Positions 14,201 through 24,160 of a stretch of 64,000 nt of DNA are shown here, piece after piece (positions within the stretch are counted from its first letter, which is position 1; every line of letters begins with the position of its first letter). The translations under genes were made by a program, and so were the position numbers. The notes under the pieces are model-generated. The model searched no databases. It was not told the origin of the DNA and worked only from the letters and a program-made list of their open reading frames with translations. This DNA comes from Chiridota heheva (lineage: Eukaryota > Echinodermata > Holothuroidea > Apodida > Chiridotidae), in assembly GCA_020152595.1 (NCBI GenBank), contig JAIGNY010000725.1:542001-606000 (forward strand). The letters run 5' to 3'.

Positions 14201-17200
14201 TTAAAAAATCTTTGTACTTCTATTGTAAATAAGTCAAATTTCAAGAAACACACACGATTACACTAGGCTGATGTTGTTTGCATGATGTGAAAGTGTCAAA
14301 AGAAATTTTGTTCTGGGAGTGACGTCATTACAAGTTCACAATTTTTCACGAGCAAGAACAGGAGCTGATGAGAACGAATACTATATTTGCTTTTTTCTCC
14401 AATTTCTGCTATTACAACCAATGCAAATTTTGGTAGAATTTTCTATCAAATTGTCCAAATAATCAAGTGAGAGTCATATGAAAACCATGTCATACCCTCT
14501 TTAACAGTCCATTTCTGCAAAGAAATACATAGAGCTTGAATCTTAAAGGATTAGTTCAGGGGTCAAGCATATCAAAGAGGACTTTAAAGGAAACAGAATG
14601 GTGAAAAAAGCATTTAAAAATCTTATTCCATTAAGGAGATATTTAACTTTGGTATCATTTGTGTAAAAATGACTGAAATTAGACTAGTTTTTACGTCACA
14701 TCCTCAGATTCCTCAAAAGTCTTCATGTATTCTATCACATTTTGTTCTTTGGTTTTGTGGCTTAAAAACCATTGGACACATCAAGGAAGTAGCAAAGCAG
14801 AATCTTGGAAGGATAATTATATTTTACCACCTGAAGGAAGTTCGAGGGAAAAGAATCAAAACAGGAATAATTTTAAATGTATTTTCCTTAAAATACATTA
14901 ACAATTGTTAAGAAAGTGAGGATGAGGGCACCAACCTTCTATAGTAGACTTAATAGACTTAATACTCTAGTCATTTTTACAAAGATTAGACAGCTTTAAA
15001 CTTTATTATTTCCTTAACAAAATAAGATTTTTAAACAGTTTTTAACCATTTTATTTTGTCTCTTTTAAAGTCCTCTTTCATAGAAGAAAAACTTGATGGA
15101 TCAATAACTAATTCTTTAAGTGTAACCATTTCATAAACTGTCTCAAGCCCTTGGAACTACCATTTATTTGATGGGAAAAATGGTTGTTTTTGGCACTCCA
15201 AATACAATCACACCATTGAGACAGTGTATGCGTTATGCAAATTAACTGCATTTCACCAGTACAATTGAAGCAGAGTTAATACGTGACATGCAATCGTGTG
15301 TTTTATCAGTCAATTTCGGGCTTACAAAGGTAAATGTTTGAAAATGTTTTTAATGATATAAAGGTATGGTATTCCTCTTGGTTTGGTGAAATTATGCAGT
15401 AATTTGGTGAAATTGTGCAGTAGTTTGGTGAAAATATGAATTAATTTGGTGAAATTATGCAGTAATTTGGTAAAATTATGCAGTAATGTGGTGAAATTGT
15501 GCAGTAATTTGGTAAAATTATGCAGTAATTTTCTGTAAGGTACCACAGTTCGGAGGTCTATAGAAAAAAATGTCCAAGCTATGCAGTCATACTTCCTGTC
15601 CTGGCAAATTCCTTGGGTCCACCCTGAAAACGAGTCAAAGGTGACTTCCGTGTGCTTTCCCTGACATGTGCTTAAAAGTACAAACTAAACTATGTAAATA
15701 CATCTTGCCTTCCTCACACTGTCTCTTTGATTGTTTACATTTGCAGAGCAAAATTTAAGCTACAAACCTGAGCTAGAAACGAGACGTAAGACCCTATTGG
15801 TTCAAGAGGAGGAACAGAGGAGGTTACATGAATCATTCCATCACAATTGTATGAAACAACAGAGTTTAAACCAGGTAAGGCAAACTCATGTCTGGTTTTC
15901 TTTAACTTTTGTCTTGGATGGTCTGGGAAGCAAAATGTATCACAGTTTCTTCTTTTCAGTGCTGCCTTTTATAAACTTCTGATTACTTCCGCCAACAAAT
16001 TTGGACGGAGGTTATGATTTTGCTTGTGTTTGTCTGTTCATTTGTCATCAACATGTCTCAAGAAAGGAAGTTCAAACAATCAATTTTCTAGATTCATAAG
16101 AAAATCAAATCATGTGGTTCTTGGTATCAAAGAAATATCAAAACAATTAGTTTCCTGCATGAAAGGAAAATGAAGAATTGTGAATCTTGCCTGAAAGAAA
16201 CTCAAACAATGGATGCTTATCCTGACTAAAACTGAAAACAATGATACAAACTGGAAAGAAATCAGTCAGAAGGTACGTAATTCTAAAGTGTTTAGAATGC
16301 AAATGGGCACATAGATCAAAAGTGAGAGAGAAATTCTTTGGGGATATAACTTGGTGGTTCTAGGATTTCTGAGGTATATTATATTAGGGACAGGGAATGA
16401 ACTGGGGGAAGTGGATGCAGAGGTTTGCATTCTGTAGAGTGCTGAAATTCTAGTTTGATATGCATTTGGCAAGAATGTGATTAGAAAAGTGAGTTTTCTT
16501 GCTTTCTTTAAAAATATGAATAGTTTTGAACATGGACAGCAAGGGTACTGTTTATAGATAACAATAATTTGCAGTTAGTAAAGTACTTGTAGAAATATTT
16601 TCCGGTGAGCCCAAAATAAAGTATATGTAAGTTTCCGATCTTATTTTCCCCAAAACTTGGGTGGGTTGGTAGGTAGGGGACAAATTACTTTAGAAAAAAA
16701 ATATTTTACATTCCCAATTATAGATGATATTGAGAGATATGAGTACAAAACAATGCAACATTAATGGCAGTTAATGTAAAGCTTTTACTTTGGGGATAAC
16801 ATGAGAGAAAACAATTTATATTCCAGATCCATGATATTGAATTAAGATTAGGCCCTTATTCAAAAAATCAAAATGGTTTATTTTGGGGTTTTTTTAAACG
16901 GCAGTTTTTATGGTCTGTTTTTAATCTGCCAGTCCGTCAGCTACTGGAAACTTTAACATAATTTATCTTGGCTTACAGCTGACAAATGTAAAGCAGGAAC
17001 AAGCGCATTTAGAATTGATTGAATATTTATTATAAGCAAGAAAAGGAAATTTCTTCTTAGTTTGTGACACGTGGATAGAAATTTTATAGTACAGTCGTTC
17101 TATCTGCAAGATCTTTCTCCAGGCTTTGTTTGTCTAATTTCCCATCTCCAGAATAATTCATGGTTATATTAACTTGTACTTCAAACTTTGACTAACTAGG

Positions 17201-20200
17201 TGTAAATGTTACACATCCTATGGTCTAGTTGTTGGCCACATTAAACCCATTCTTCTATTCTGTCATACATACATTTTCTCAGTATTTTGAAGCCCTTTCC
17301 AGTAACATTAAAGAGTACAGTATTTCCTCTGGTTTTCAAACTTGTTATAGTAATATAACTGACCATTTCAATTAGGAGAAAATCATAAAGGGATAAAAAA
17401 AGGAGGATCAACGTTTAGTAAGTTTCTTTGGATGCCTGGATCATGTGATCATCCTTATGCATGGATCAGTGCTTTTAACATGGACTAGTGAGAATAACAT
17501 CCAAAAAGAACAATGAATTGAAGGAAATTTTAATAGATTCTAAATACTGCTGTATGCCGCTAAGAATTCATGAAAATTGCCGCATTTCAACATATGTACA
17601 GTACATCACATGTTTCAGTTGATTGAAACAAATGTTGCTGTAAATTGAAATTTTGTAATTGACAATTGAATTCTTACTTTGACAAATTTCAATGCCTGTA
17701 ACAATCTAATATATTTTCTTCATAAGGAAAAGCATTTTAGAAGTTAAGGTTATTTTTAGGATCAGTTCTGATCAAAATGAATACAGTATCAGTCTTTTGA
17801 CCAATTTTGATGTGATTAAGGTTGGAAAACCTTGTGAACTATACAAACATGGTTCGAGGGAAATTTACAATCTCATTGGTAATAGTAACAGAATTATGCA
17901 AGAGGTTTTTCAAAATTAAGACAAAACTTTCCCACTTCAGCAAAGCAAGTTATCTCTGCTCTCTATCTGTTAAACAACTATATGGAATTGGTACCCAAAA
18001 ATGTGATGATAGATTGGCCCAAGAGAAAAATGTTTTGTCATAATACTTTCTTTATGAAATAAAGACACTGCATTATTAATTGTGACAGTATAGTAAAGAA
18101 ACAAAATAACAAAATGTTTTAAATCTTATTAACTCCTTTTGTACACAGAATTTTGAGCCACAGCTTTTATTGGATAATTTAAAAGTAGCAGCCTCTGATG
18201 CAGAGCACCAATCAGACGCCTTTGCAGAGGATTTTCTTGATGGTAAAGTGCCCCTTGAAGAATTCTTGAGGAAGTTTTCCGATACAAGAAAGGTAGATGT
18301 TATCCTAGATTTATAAAGCTACCAATAGACTGTTTATTTTGGGATAAAGTGAAAAAGATCCAAATTCTTGTTTGGAAAGTGCATGGAAATGTAAGACTTT
18401 TAAAGCATAGATTTTAAGTGTACTTCTAGCATATTGAACAAAGTGCTAACTTTGGTACATGATAAATTTACTATAAGTTATATTTTACCTTCCATGCTAT
18501 ATACATGCAATCTGGTCCATGACCTGATTCTAACGCACTTCTAACCAAACTAAAAACGTAGTTACCAATCCAGCCCTGACCTCCCGTCACCTCTGTAATA
18601 CCTCTCATATCCCTCACTTCTTTTCAGCGCATTGCTGTCACATTTTTATCAGCTTCTACCATGAAGGTTTTTATGCTGTTTAGTATTTTTTTCTAGCTTT
18701 TTCCAGTCATTGGAGATAAGATGAGGTGGCCATGGGCCTGAGAAATATTCAGTCCGTCTCACAGGACTTTCACCATTGAAATTATACTAAAGTTAGAGTG
18801 TTTTTCCATCCGCCCGTACAAAACGGGTGGCTAGAACGAGTGGATCCCACTCTGGTGGTGGGTGTTTTTAGTCCTAAGAGCACCTGGTGGGCTAGTTTTT
18901 AGGACCCCATTCAATTGGGTAGATGTGTTTCTCACTCTAGGCCCCCGCCCTACCACGTGGATAGCCTAGCATTATACTATGGATATGTATTACATGTTAG
19001 GATATCTTCAGTACAGGTTCTCCTATGCATTAGGCCAACTTCTCGATTTGCTGTTGGTGCATGCACAAATGGTCCACATCACCACAGGATGGCTGAGGAG
19101 TTGGCTGCAACTAGCACTAGTACATTAACACTATCGTTTATCCATACGGCTCCATTATACTTTTAGCTATTCTAACAGAGATGCGCACTAGTATGGCAGT
19201 AGTCCCCACATGTAGCCACCAGCTTTGTGGCTCCATGGTAAATAGGAGTAAACTGAGTTAACGGCTCGTAGAGCATAAGTGGTACATTAATGCTATTGTA
19301 GATCCATACATCTCCATAATACTGATAGCTATTTGGATAGGGACGCGTACTGAGTACAGCAGTAGTCCCCCTCATGTAGCCACAAGCTTTTAGCTCCATG
19401 GTGAACAGAAGTAAACTGGGTTGACGGCTCGTAGAGCATACGTACCATGTTGACACTATCGTAGATCCATAGGGCTCTATGATACTTAATAGGGACGCGT
19501 ACTGAGTATGGCGGAAGTACCCCTCACATAGCCACTAGCTTCATAGCTCCATGGTGAATAAAAATTAACCATGTTAACGGCTCTTATAGCATATGCAGTA
19601 CGTTAACACTATTGTGAATTTGAGTCCATTGATTGGTTTAACATCTTGTACGGTATGCGTAGTAAGTTAACATCCTTACAAAATTAACTCCATGTGTTAG
19701 GTTTGTGGCTTAGGTGGCCGCTTTCGTTGTAGCTGTTGAAGGCAACAGCATGTATAGTTTATGCTATACGTTAACGCCTTTATAAAGCAGCTTCACGGCA
19801 TGTTAGTTAACGTACAGTGTATGGTATCAGTTTTCTCTTCACATCTGTAGCCATCAGCTCCACAGTCCTAAGGCTGTAATAACCTTCCAAATTTAACGGC
19901 CTGTATAACGCCATTTTTACTTTACTTAACACAAGTTAACATGCTGATATGAGTAGCCAGCAGCAACACAGTTCCACAGCTGCAACAGCCTTTCTAAGTT
20001 GATGGTGTGTATTGTATATCTTATAACAAGCGGCCACAACATCTTATTACAATAACTTAGTAAGGTTTATAGCCAACGTTAATGGCCCATATAGCATACG
20101 TGGCACGTTAACAAGATGCGTAAACAGCTTAGCGAAGTCTATAACTGGACTTTAGCCACCGGCTCCGCAGTTCCACAGTTGCAACAACAGGTTCAATGTT

Positions 20201-22354
20201 AACAATGTATAGTATACACCGCACGTTTACACTACATTGGAACGGTTGCAACAATTTCTTAATGTTAACGACCTGTATGTTATACGCCATACGTTGACGA
20301 GATATTAAGATACCTTAACGAAGTTAATAGTTGGACAGGCCGTAGCCACCAGGTAAATGGACTTTTATTAGTTACTGCATATGGTGCTAGTTATCTCCAC
20401 GGTCGTAGCCAACGGATTCTTGGTCTTGTGACTCAAAGCTGTCTTACAACTCGAAGCCTTATGCAGTTAGTGGCCCGTATAGTATACGGCATACGTTAAG
20501 GGCCTGCCATTTAACTCGTTAACCAGAGTTAATAGTACCATTCAGACCCACAAAGTTGTGTTGTTTGTACACTTTTCAACCACACAGGTCTCTACGACCA
20601 GCGGGGTTTACTCATAGCTTTAAATCAGTAAGGTTTGCACAAACTTAATTCATAGCCGACCTAGACTCACACCAGCAAGGTCTTGCGTCTACAGTGAGCA
20701 CCTGAACAACATTACGAAGAGACAGTTTTTCTTTCTACCATTCACGTTGATCGGCTATTAAGCCATTTTTCATACACTGTTATTCTAACGTCAGACTTTA
20801 ACATTGCAAGGTTACTTGTGCATTCACACCTGCCACATTGCTCCTCGGTCATTGCATAGCGTCTCGGCCATTATTTTGTACACTGACACTATAGGAAGAA
20901 AACGGTCTCCTTATACTCTCCACAGCTGTAACAATGAGCTCCTCAGTTCTTGTAAGAGCTTTCCAGAATTAACTGCCCATAGAGTATACGAAGTACGTTT
21001 ACCCTACGTTAAAAGTAGCATCGGAGTTAAGGGCCTGAAATTTTTTCCTAATTATCACGGCACTTTACTGGCGGCATGGATAACCTAAGTAGGGCATCCA
21101 GCATAGCCAGGTGCACCCAGGTGGACCCAGGTGCAGTATTGGCAAGAGGTTGGTTAACTCCGCTCAGGGTATACCCGTGAGTCGTGCTATGATAGCTGAC
21201 TATGTGATCCCTTCAGACTTGCACACTATGCAATGACTGAGATTTAGTGGCGTGACAAGAAGCAGCACTTAAAGAAAGTCATTCTGAGGGTGGAGAAGGG
21301 AAGCACTGATTGATGGTCCTCTTCCCCTGCCCCCTCCCCCTTCACCAGGCTCAGCAGCTTTCCATACGGGGCCTCCCCCACAGGTTTGCCAACGTCCAGC
21401 ATTCCTCTCACTTCTCTCCCCGTTGCTGCCTCCTACGCACCACTGGCCAGCTGCAAATGATGCGTACATTTAATACTCCCCCAACTATGCAACTTGCGGG
21501 GAATGACATCTTTGAAAGCTACCCCTCGGGCTGAAGATAGACGACCAAGGTCTCCCTTGGAGACACCAGTCATCTCCAGAGTGGCGGACCGCGCCCTCGA
21601 AAAGAGAGACCCTCCCACTATGCCATTCCAGATTTTGGCCGTCCTGGACTTTACACAAGGCCACTTATTCCGACAGAGGAGAGAGTGCTAGCCATGAAGG
21701 CGATAGTGGATTTCCTCCTCTCACAGCGAACGTCTTTGGCGAGGGACTGGCTGATGCTCATAGGCCGCTTAGCCAGTCTGGTGGACCTAGTCCCCATGTG
21801 CAAGTTTCACATGAGAACCTACATGTACGTCTCTTCTGCTAGACTTTCTGTGGTCCTATCCAGGACACCTCAGTACCCCTGCTCCATACTTGGGTTCACA
21901 CTGAAAACAAGTCATTGTGACTTGCATGTGCTTTTCCTGGCATATGCCTAAAAGTTTAAAAAATAAAAATTACCTTCAGACGGTGGCCCCTCACGTCTAG
22001 CGGTGGTACGATTACTTCCACCTGTTGGAGGAATGAAGTCTCCGCCCGTCAGACCTTCACCGTCAGTGGTGCGTCTTGAACAGGGTGGGGAGCACATTTA
22101 ACAAGGTCCCCAATCGCAGGAACCCAGGCAGGTACTTGGTATATTCAGCATATCATTATGCTGAAATCACAGGCAGTATGCTGGGCACTTTCACATTTTT
22201 TATCCGAGTACTAGGTGGATGGATGGCCTGAAAAGTTGGAGTGGATTGTCTGCATCTGATGTGGCTACTGCAGGGTGGTCCGGAATTCTACTTCAGCCAG
22301 ACACATCCTATTCAATGACCCTGAGGAGTGCGTCAACAAGCCGCCAGGCTTATG

Positions 22355-22402
<48 letters not shown>

Positions 22403-24160
22403 GTACTAGGTAAAACACTTTAGATATGCACCAACTTAGCACCACTGCTGTGGTCTCTCTCTCTTTCAGACAGGGAGCAACAATGCCTTCAAGTCATTCA
22501 CCTTTCGGGCTAAGAGAATATGATCACGGATCTGTCGTTTCGCCTTAGTGGAACACCCACAGGATGGTCGTGCTTACCACAGGTGACCAGAGCGATCTAA
22601 ACAACATTCAGCCTCCCGAACGTATGTCTGTCCGTGTCTGTGGACGATCTCAAGCTACCGAATCTCTGCGTCCTGACTCCTGACCCGTGGGTATCGGAGT
22701 TGACGCATTCACAATCAAAGGGACTCACTACGTGGGTTATGCCTTTGCGCCGTTCGCGTTAGTACTGAGGGTACTAAGTAGGGCGATGTATGACTGGTAG
22801 CACCTATTTCACCCGGCCAACTGCGGCTCCCTTTGCTGCTCAAACTTATTGCAGGCTTCCCGAACGAGCTTCTGGTCAGAGACAACTTACGTCTCATTCC
22901 TGGGCTCCGGCAAACTGTACCACAGTCCCAGAGCACTTCATTTTCCACCAATCCTTGGTGTAGCAAGGTTTTTTTGAGGATTTGGTGACCCAAAACATCA
23001 CTTAAAATCACTCATCAATAAACAAACAAAACCTTCACTGTTAAATACCACCCTATTTGTAAATTATTACTTCAAGCCAGACCCTTTAACTACAGGGGAA
23101 TACTTTTGTCCTTGTGTTGAGTGTGGAAGTCAGTGCAGTTGCAGTGATATCTGTTTACTATCAATGTCAGATTATGACAATGGAAAGTGAGGTGAAGTGT
23201 GTGGATTGTAGAAATAAGAAATCCCTGGTGTAATTGCTTGTGCTGGATTGTGGTTTCTGTTCTGAGCAATACAAAAATATAGACGCTGACAGATTTGAGA
23301 TTTTGTTGGGGCTTAAGACACAAAATGTATTGCAAGATTTCATTTCCTAGATTCATTTTTTTCCACATGCATCAAAGTCATGATTGTTTGATTGTTAGTT
23401 TCTCCTTCTTCAAAGTTTAACATCTTGAAATGGCTTTAATAGGTTAAGTGATACCTAGGAATTTTTGTATTATTGTGTAGAACATTTTCCCCATTAAAAG
23501 GATCATTGTGTTATGAACAATTTAAAAGATTTTGTCATATTCAGCTGCGCTCCTTTTTAACAGTAACAGTGGATGACATCACAGCCTTACATACTGTCTT
23601 TAATAGATAGGGATTGATATCAATTCCAAAAAGCTGTAGATTGATTCATTTTACCAATTCAATGGAATTTTTGTTATTCTCATGATTTTCTTTGGATTTT
23701 ATAACAATTTGTTAAATGTCTGTTGCATTAGGTGTCCTTCAATTTTGGCAAAATTTTGTTACGTTAACTGCAAAACTACTTGTTGTAAGTTTCAACCTAT
23801 TGTTGTTAGTTGTAGCATGTGGTTGCATTAAAAGACAATAGTTCAAAAGTCATCGACAATAAAGTAATGTGAAGAGGGCTTTCTGGTAGGCAGATATTTT
23901 GGATATTTCATCTCAGAAGGGATTTCTTTAGTTATTTTGCAGTTTAACTGATAGATTATTTCTTTATGCATGCACATAAGAACTTGACATTTGCTCGGCT
24001 TAAAAATGTAGTTGTGATGCCGGTATAATTTCTAAGTAAATCGATTACAAACATACTCATTCTCTGCTTTTCTTTATTCCCACAGATGCTTCACCTACGA
24101 AAAGTGAAAGAAGAGAAGTTGGACCACATGATCCGAAATAGAACCATCAAGTATTCTTAA
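5180..24160 (+). CDS. VPS37A: VPS37A, ESCRT-I complex subunit (complete, 9 coding exons)
   Basis: Coding exons: 5180-5286, 5573-5647, 7028-7142, 8301-8398, 9014-9299, 13209-13404, 15747-15874, 18149-18292, 24086-24160. All introns are GT-AG and phases agree; the total of 1224 nt encodes 407 residues plus TAA, close to the roughly 400 residues of vertebrate VPS37A. Residues 1 to about 132 form the UEV-like region (CDVEYRVSFSLQGHTIAL, LLPPQFPQDKPEV, FGVHTDLGRVIQEIV). Residues 132-227 are a Pro/Gln/Ser linker. Residues 228-407 are the Mod(r) domain (PEIKYLFDQRNYL, EELAKQNLSYKPELETRRK, DAEHQSDAFAEDFLDGKV, LRKVKEEKLDHMIR). In known biology VPS37 binds TSG101, VPS28 and MVB12/UBAP1 on endosomes and helps sort ubiquitinated cargo into multivesicular bodies. 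The start ATG has A at -3, and the encoded MSSWFFG resembles the vertebrate N-terminus. Introns are full of mobile elements but every exon is intact. Confidence 0.96.
5573..5647 (+). CDS. VPS37A: VPS37A coding exon 2
   Basis: The acceptor is TTTCAG|T and the donor AT|GTAAGT. It completes an Asn codon from exon 1 and encodes VVELKCDVEYRVSFSLQG then HTIALE. This is the first beta strands of the UEV-like fold; the family pattern DVEYR is conserved. Confidence 0.93.
6325..6400 (+). repeat. tRNA-like SINE head
   Basis: The sequence GCGTGGTGTAGCAGTAAGCA has an A-box-like TGGTGTAGCAGTAAG, and CCAGGTTGAA about 50 bp later resembles a B box. The first half looks like a tRNA, but no acceptor stem closes. 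It is probably a decayed tRNA-derived SINE. Confidence 0.45.
7028..7142 (+). CDS. VPS37A: VPS37A coding exon 3
   Basis: The acceptor is GGACAG|A and the donor CAA|GTATGT (phase 0). It encodes LLPPQFPQDKPEVKVSPP followed by VRHPWVNDSMQVVGCSS. The LLPPQFPQ-KP core of the UEV-like domain is nearly identical to the vertebrate protein. Confidence 0.95.
7997..8036. repeat. Poly(T) tract
   Basis: A run of about 40 bases, almost all T, lies in VPS37A intron 3. It may be the poly(A) tail of an old reverse-strand retrocopy; no coding neighbour is recognisable. Confidence 0.6.
8301..8398 (+). CDS. VPS37A: VPS37A coding exon 4
   Basis: The acceptor is ACATTCAG|TTT and the donor CA|GTAAGT. It encodes FGVHTDLGRVIQEIVSEF and NQHPPMVFPTGPNQ. 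The H-DLG--I motif and the following helix correspond to the end of the UEV-like domain. Confidence 0.95.
9014..9299 (+). CDS. VPS37A: VPS37A coding exon 5 (Pro/Gln/Ser linker)
   Basis: This is the longest exon: acceptor CTGTAG|A, donor CTG|GTAATT, 286 nt. It encodes a low-complexity linker rich in Pro, Gln, Ser and Tyr between the UEV-like and Mod(r) domains. The end, YLGVVPNCPPPELL, parallels the vertebrate FGVLSNLP region. An ATG at 9027 opens a 99-codon ORF through the donor, but the real coding sequence is spliced on both sides. Confidence 0.92.
9340..9913. mobile_element. MITE family B (TTAA target)
   Basis: Ends are AGGTATATGGGCATGTAG on the left and CTACCTGTCCATATACCT on the right, 16 of 18 positions complementary. 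The left flank is TTAA (9336-9339) and the right flank TTCA (9914-9917), one substitution from TTAA. The 574 bp body is non-coding. A diverged right-end fragment recurs near 30630-30660. It lies 40 bp after VPS37A exon 5. Confidence 0.8.
10196..10285. repeat. Short TCCTATATTT-type repeat
   Basis: Several imperfect copies of TCCTATATTTT occur in VPS37A intron 5. The remaining sequence from 9920 to 11830 shows no coding region or other recognisable element. Confidence 0.5.
11836..11863. repeat. AT-rich simple repeat
   Basis: An alternating TATATA tract with a central ACATGTAT palindrome sits just left of the MITE at 11874-12141. A second TATATA tract flanks it on the right at 12144-12179. Confidence 0.75.
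11874..12141. mobile_element. Small MITE with 16-bp perfect TIRs (family C)
   Basis: CCTAGATTCGACCATA at 11874-11889 is an exact inverted copy of 12126-12141, and similarity continues into GCGAAA on both sides. The element is 268 bp and non-coding. It lies between two TA-rich tracts, so no target duplication can be read. An internal telomere-like stretch is listed separately. Confidence 0.85.
12039..12079 (+). repeat. Interstitial telomere-like repeat
   Basis: GGTTAGGGTTAGGTTAGG and following variants give about six units of TTAGGG/TTAGG type. They lie inside the small MITE rather than at a chromosome end. Confidence 0.8.
12400..13170. repeat. Degenerate AAATTG-rich repeat array
   Basis: Many imperfect copies of units such as GGAAATTAAGGAAATTGCC with about 20-bp spacing precede VPS37A exon 6. 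The same kind of sequence fills 31700-32830, so both probably derive from one family. Short ORFs here are by-products. Confidence 0.7.
13209..13404 (+). CDS. VPS37A: VPS37A coding exon 6 (start of Mod(r) domain)
   Basis: The acceptor is AAACAG|GAT and the donor GCAA|GTAATT, phase 1. It encodes DPNCVYKMPAMPANFNKL, then a coiled-coil segment, QLPEIKYLFDQRNYLFQA and CEELA. It aligns with the vertebrate segment ending in SIEELA. A MITE begins only 69 bp downstream. Confidence 0.95.
13474..14500. mobile_element. MITE family D, 1.03 kb (TTAA target)
   Basis: The left end AGAGGGCATGACATG and right end CATGTCATACCCTCT are inverted copies with one mismatch. The left flank is TTGA (13470-13473) and the right TTAA (14501-14504), a target duplication with one change. 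A second inverted pair lies inside: GACGTCACTCCCAGAA near 13650 and TTCTGGGAGTGACGTC near 14310. No transposase ORF is present. Confidence 0.85.
14547..15115. mobile_element. MITE family A, copy 2 (intact ends)
   Basis: A perfect TTAA duplication (14543-14546 and 15116-15119) bounds 569 bp. The left end AGGATTAGTTCAGGGGTCAA and right end mirror each other through AAAGAGGACTTTAAA. Other relatives lie at 4404-4977, 41240-41400 and 58440-58565. The element is non-coding. It starts only 42 bp after the previous MITE's TTAA. Confidence 0.9.
15365..15540. repeat. 21-bp minisatellite, about 8 copies
   Basis: The unit AATTTGGTGAAATTATGCAGT recurs in near-perfect register. It reads as a 7-residue repeat on the minus strand (NFTKLLH), which is not a gene. 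Confidence 0.9.
15594..15700. repeat. Short dispersed repeat, copy 1
   Basis: GGGTCCACCCTGAAAACGAG and the following GTGACTT--GTGTGCTTT-CCTG-CAT match about 21890-21955. This is a small interspersed repeat of unknown origin lying 50 bp before VPS37A exon 7. Confidence 0.6.
15747..15874 (+). CDS. VPS37A: VPS37A coding exon 7
   Basis: The acceptor is TTGCAG|AG and the donor CAG|GTAAGG. Together with the last base of exon 6 it forms Lys, then encodes QNLSYKPELETRRKTLLV and a charged helix ending MKQQSLNQ. The pattern NL---P-LE--R is a hallmark of the Mod(r) domain. Confidence 0.95.
18149..18292 (+). CDS. VPS37A: VPS37A coding exon 8
   Basis: The acceptor is ACACAG|AAT and the donor AAG|GTAGAT, 48 whole codons. 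It encodes LLDNLKVAASDAEHQSDAFA and EDFLDGKVPLEEFLRKF. The AEDFL-GK motif is strongly conserved in VPS37 proteins. A 5.8 kb intron with a DIRS-like fragment follows. Confidence 0.95.
18810..18905. other. Cluster of three short hairpins
   Basis: CCCGT/ACGGG (18813-18827), GAGTGG/CCACTC around ATC (18838-18852), and GTCCTAA/TTAGGAC (18871-18905) follow one another. They mark the left edge of a sequence block unlike its surroundings and may belong to a transposon terminus. Confidence 0.5.
19195..20620. repeat. Degenerate long tandem repeat, about 150-165 bp period
   Basis: The phrase GTAGCCACCAGCT followed by a CTCCA motif, GTTAACGGC, and a self-complementary GTATAGTATACG/ACGTTAAC segment recurs. 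The first units start near 19198, 19363 and 19513, and later units are more diverged. No open frame persists. It looks like an old satellite or an amplified terminal repeat of the adjacent DIRS-like element. Confidence 0.65.
21875..21960. repeat. Short dispersed repeat, copy 2, inside the DIRS fragment
   Basis: It matches 15594-15700 (GGGTTCACACTGAAAACAAG, GTGACTTGCATGTGCTTTTCC) and separates the RT-end and RNase H parts of the DIRS-like fragment, so it may be a later insertion. Confidence 0.55.
22357..22402. repeat. (GATT)n microsatellite
   Basis: Eleven uninterrupted GATT units lie inside the DIRS-like fragment. Confidence 0.95.
22970..24085. other. Rest of VPS37A intron 8, nothing recognised
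   Basis: AT-rich sequence without coding potential. ORFs on the minus strand at 23090-23368 show no family features. Confidence 0.5.
24086..24160 (+). CDS. VPS37A: VPS37A terminal coding exon 9
   Basis: The acceptor is CCACAG|ATG in phase 0. It encodes MLHLRKVKEEKLDHMIRN, RTIKYS and a TAA stop. The LRKVKEEKL helix matches the CRRAKEEKL terminus of vertebrate VPS37A. Confidence 0.94.
   Translation: MLHLRKVKEEKLDHMIRNRTIKYS

Larger units (their letters stand above)
21560..22960 (+). mobile_element. DIRS-type retrotransposon fragment (end of RT, RNase H)
   Basis: Conceptual + strand translation across frameshifts gives DIRS-family segments in order. About 21660-21830: PTEERVLAMKAIVDFLL then LIGRLASLVDLVP and FHMR, the end of RT. 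About 22060-22200: SGAS-TGWGAHL, GTW and a SQAVCWAL stretch, the RNase H core. About 22490-22740: VIHLSG-ENMITDLSFRLS, PQVTRAI, LPNLCVLTPDPWVS. About 22725-22960: YAFAPFALVLRVLSRAM. DIRS elements use a tyrosine recombinase instead of an integrase; that domain and terminal repeats are not recognised here. Many stops show it is dead. The region is GC-richer than its surroundings. Confidence 0.75.
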
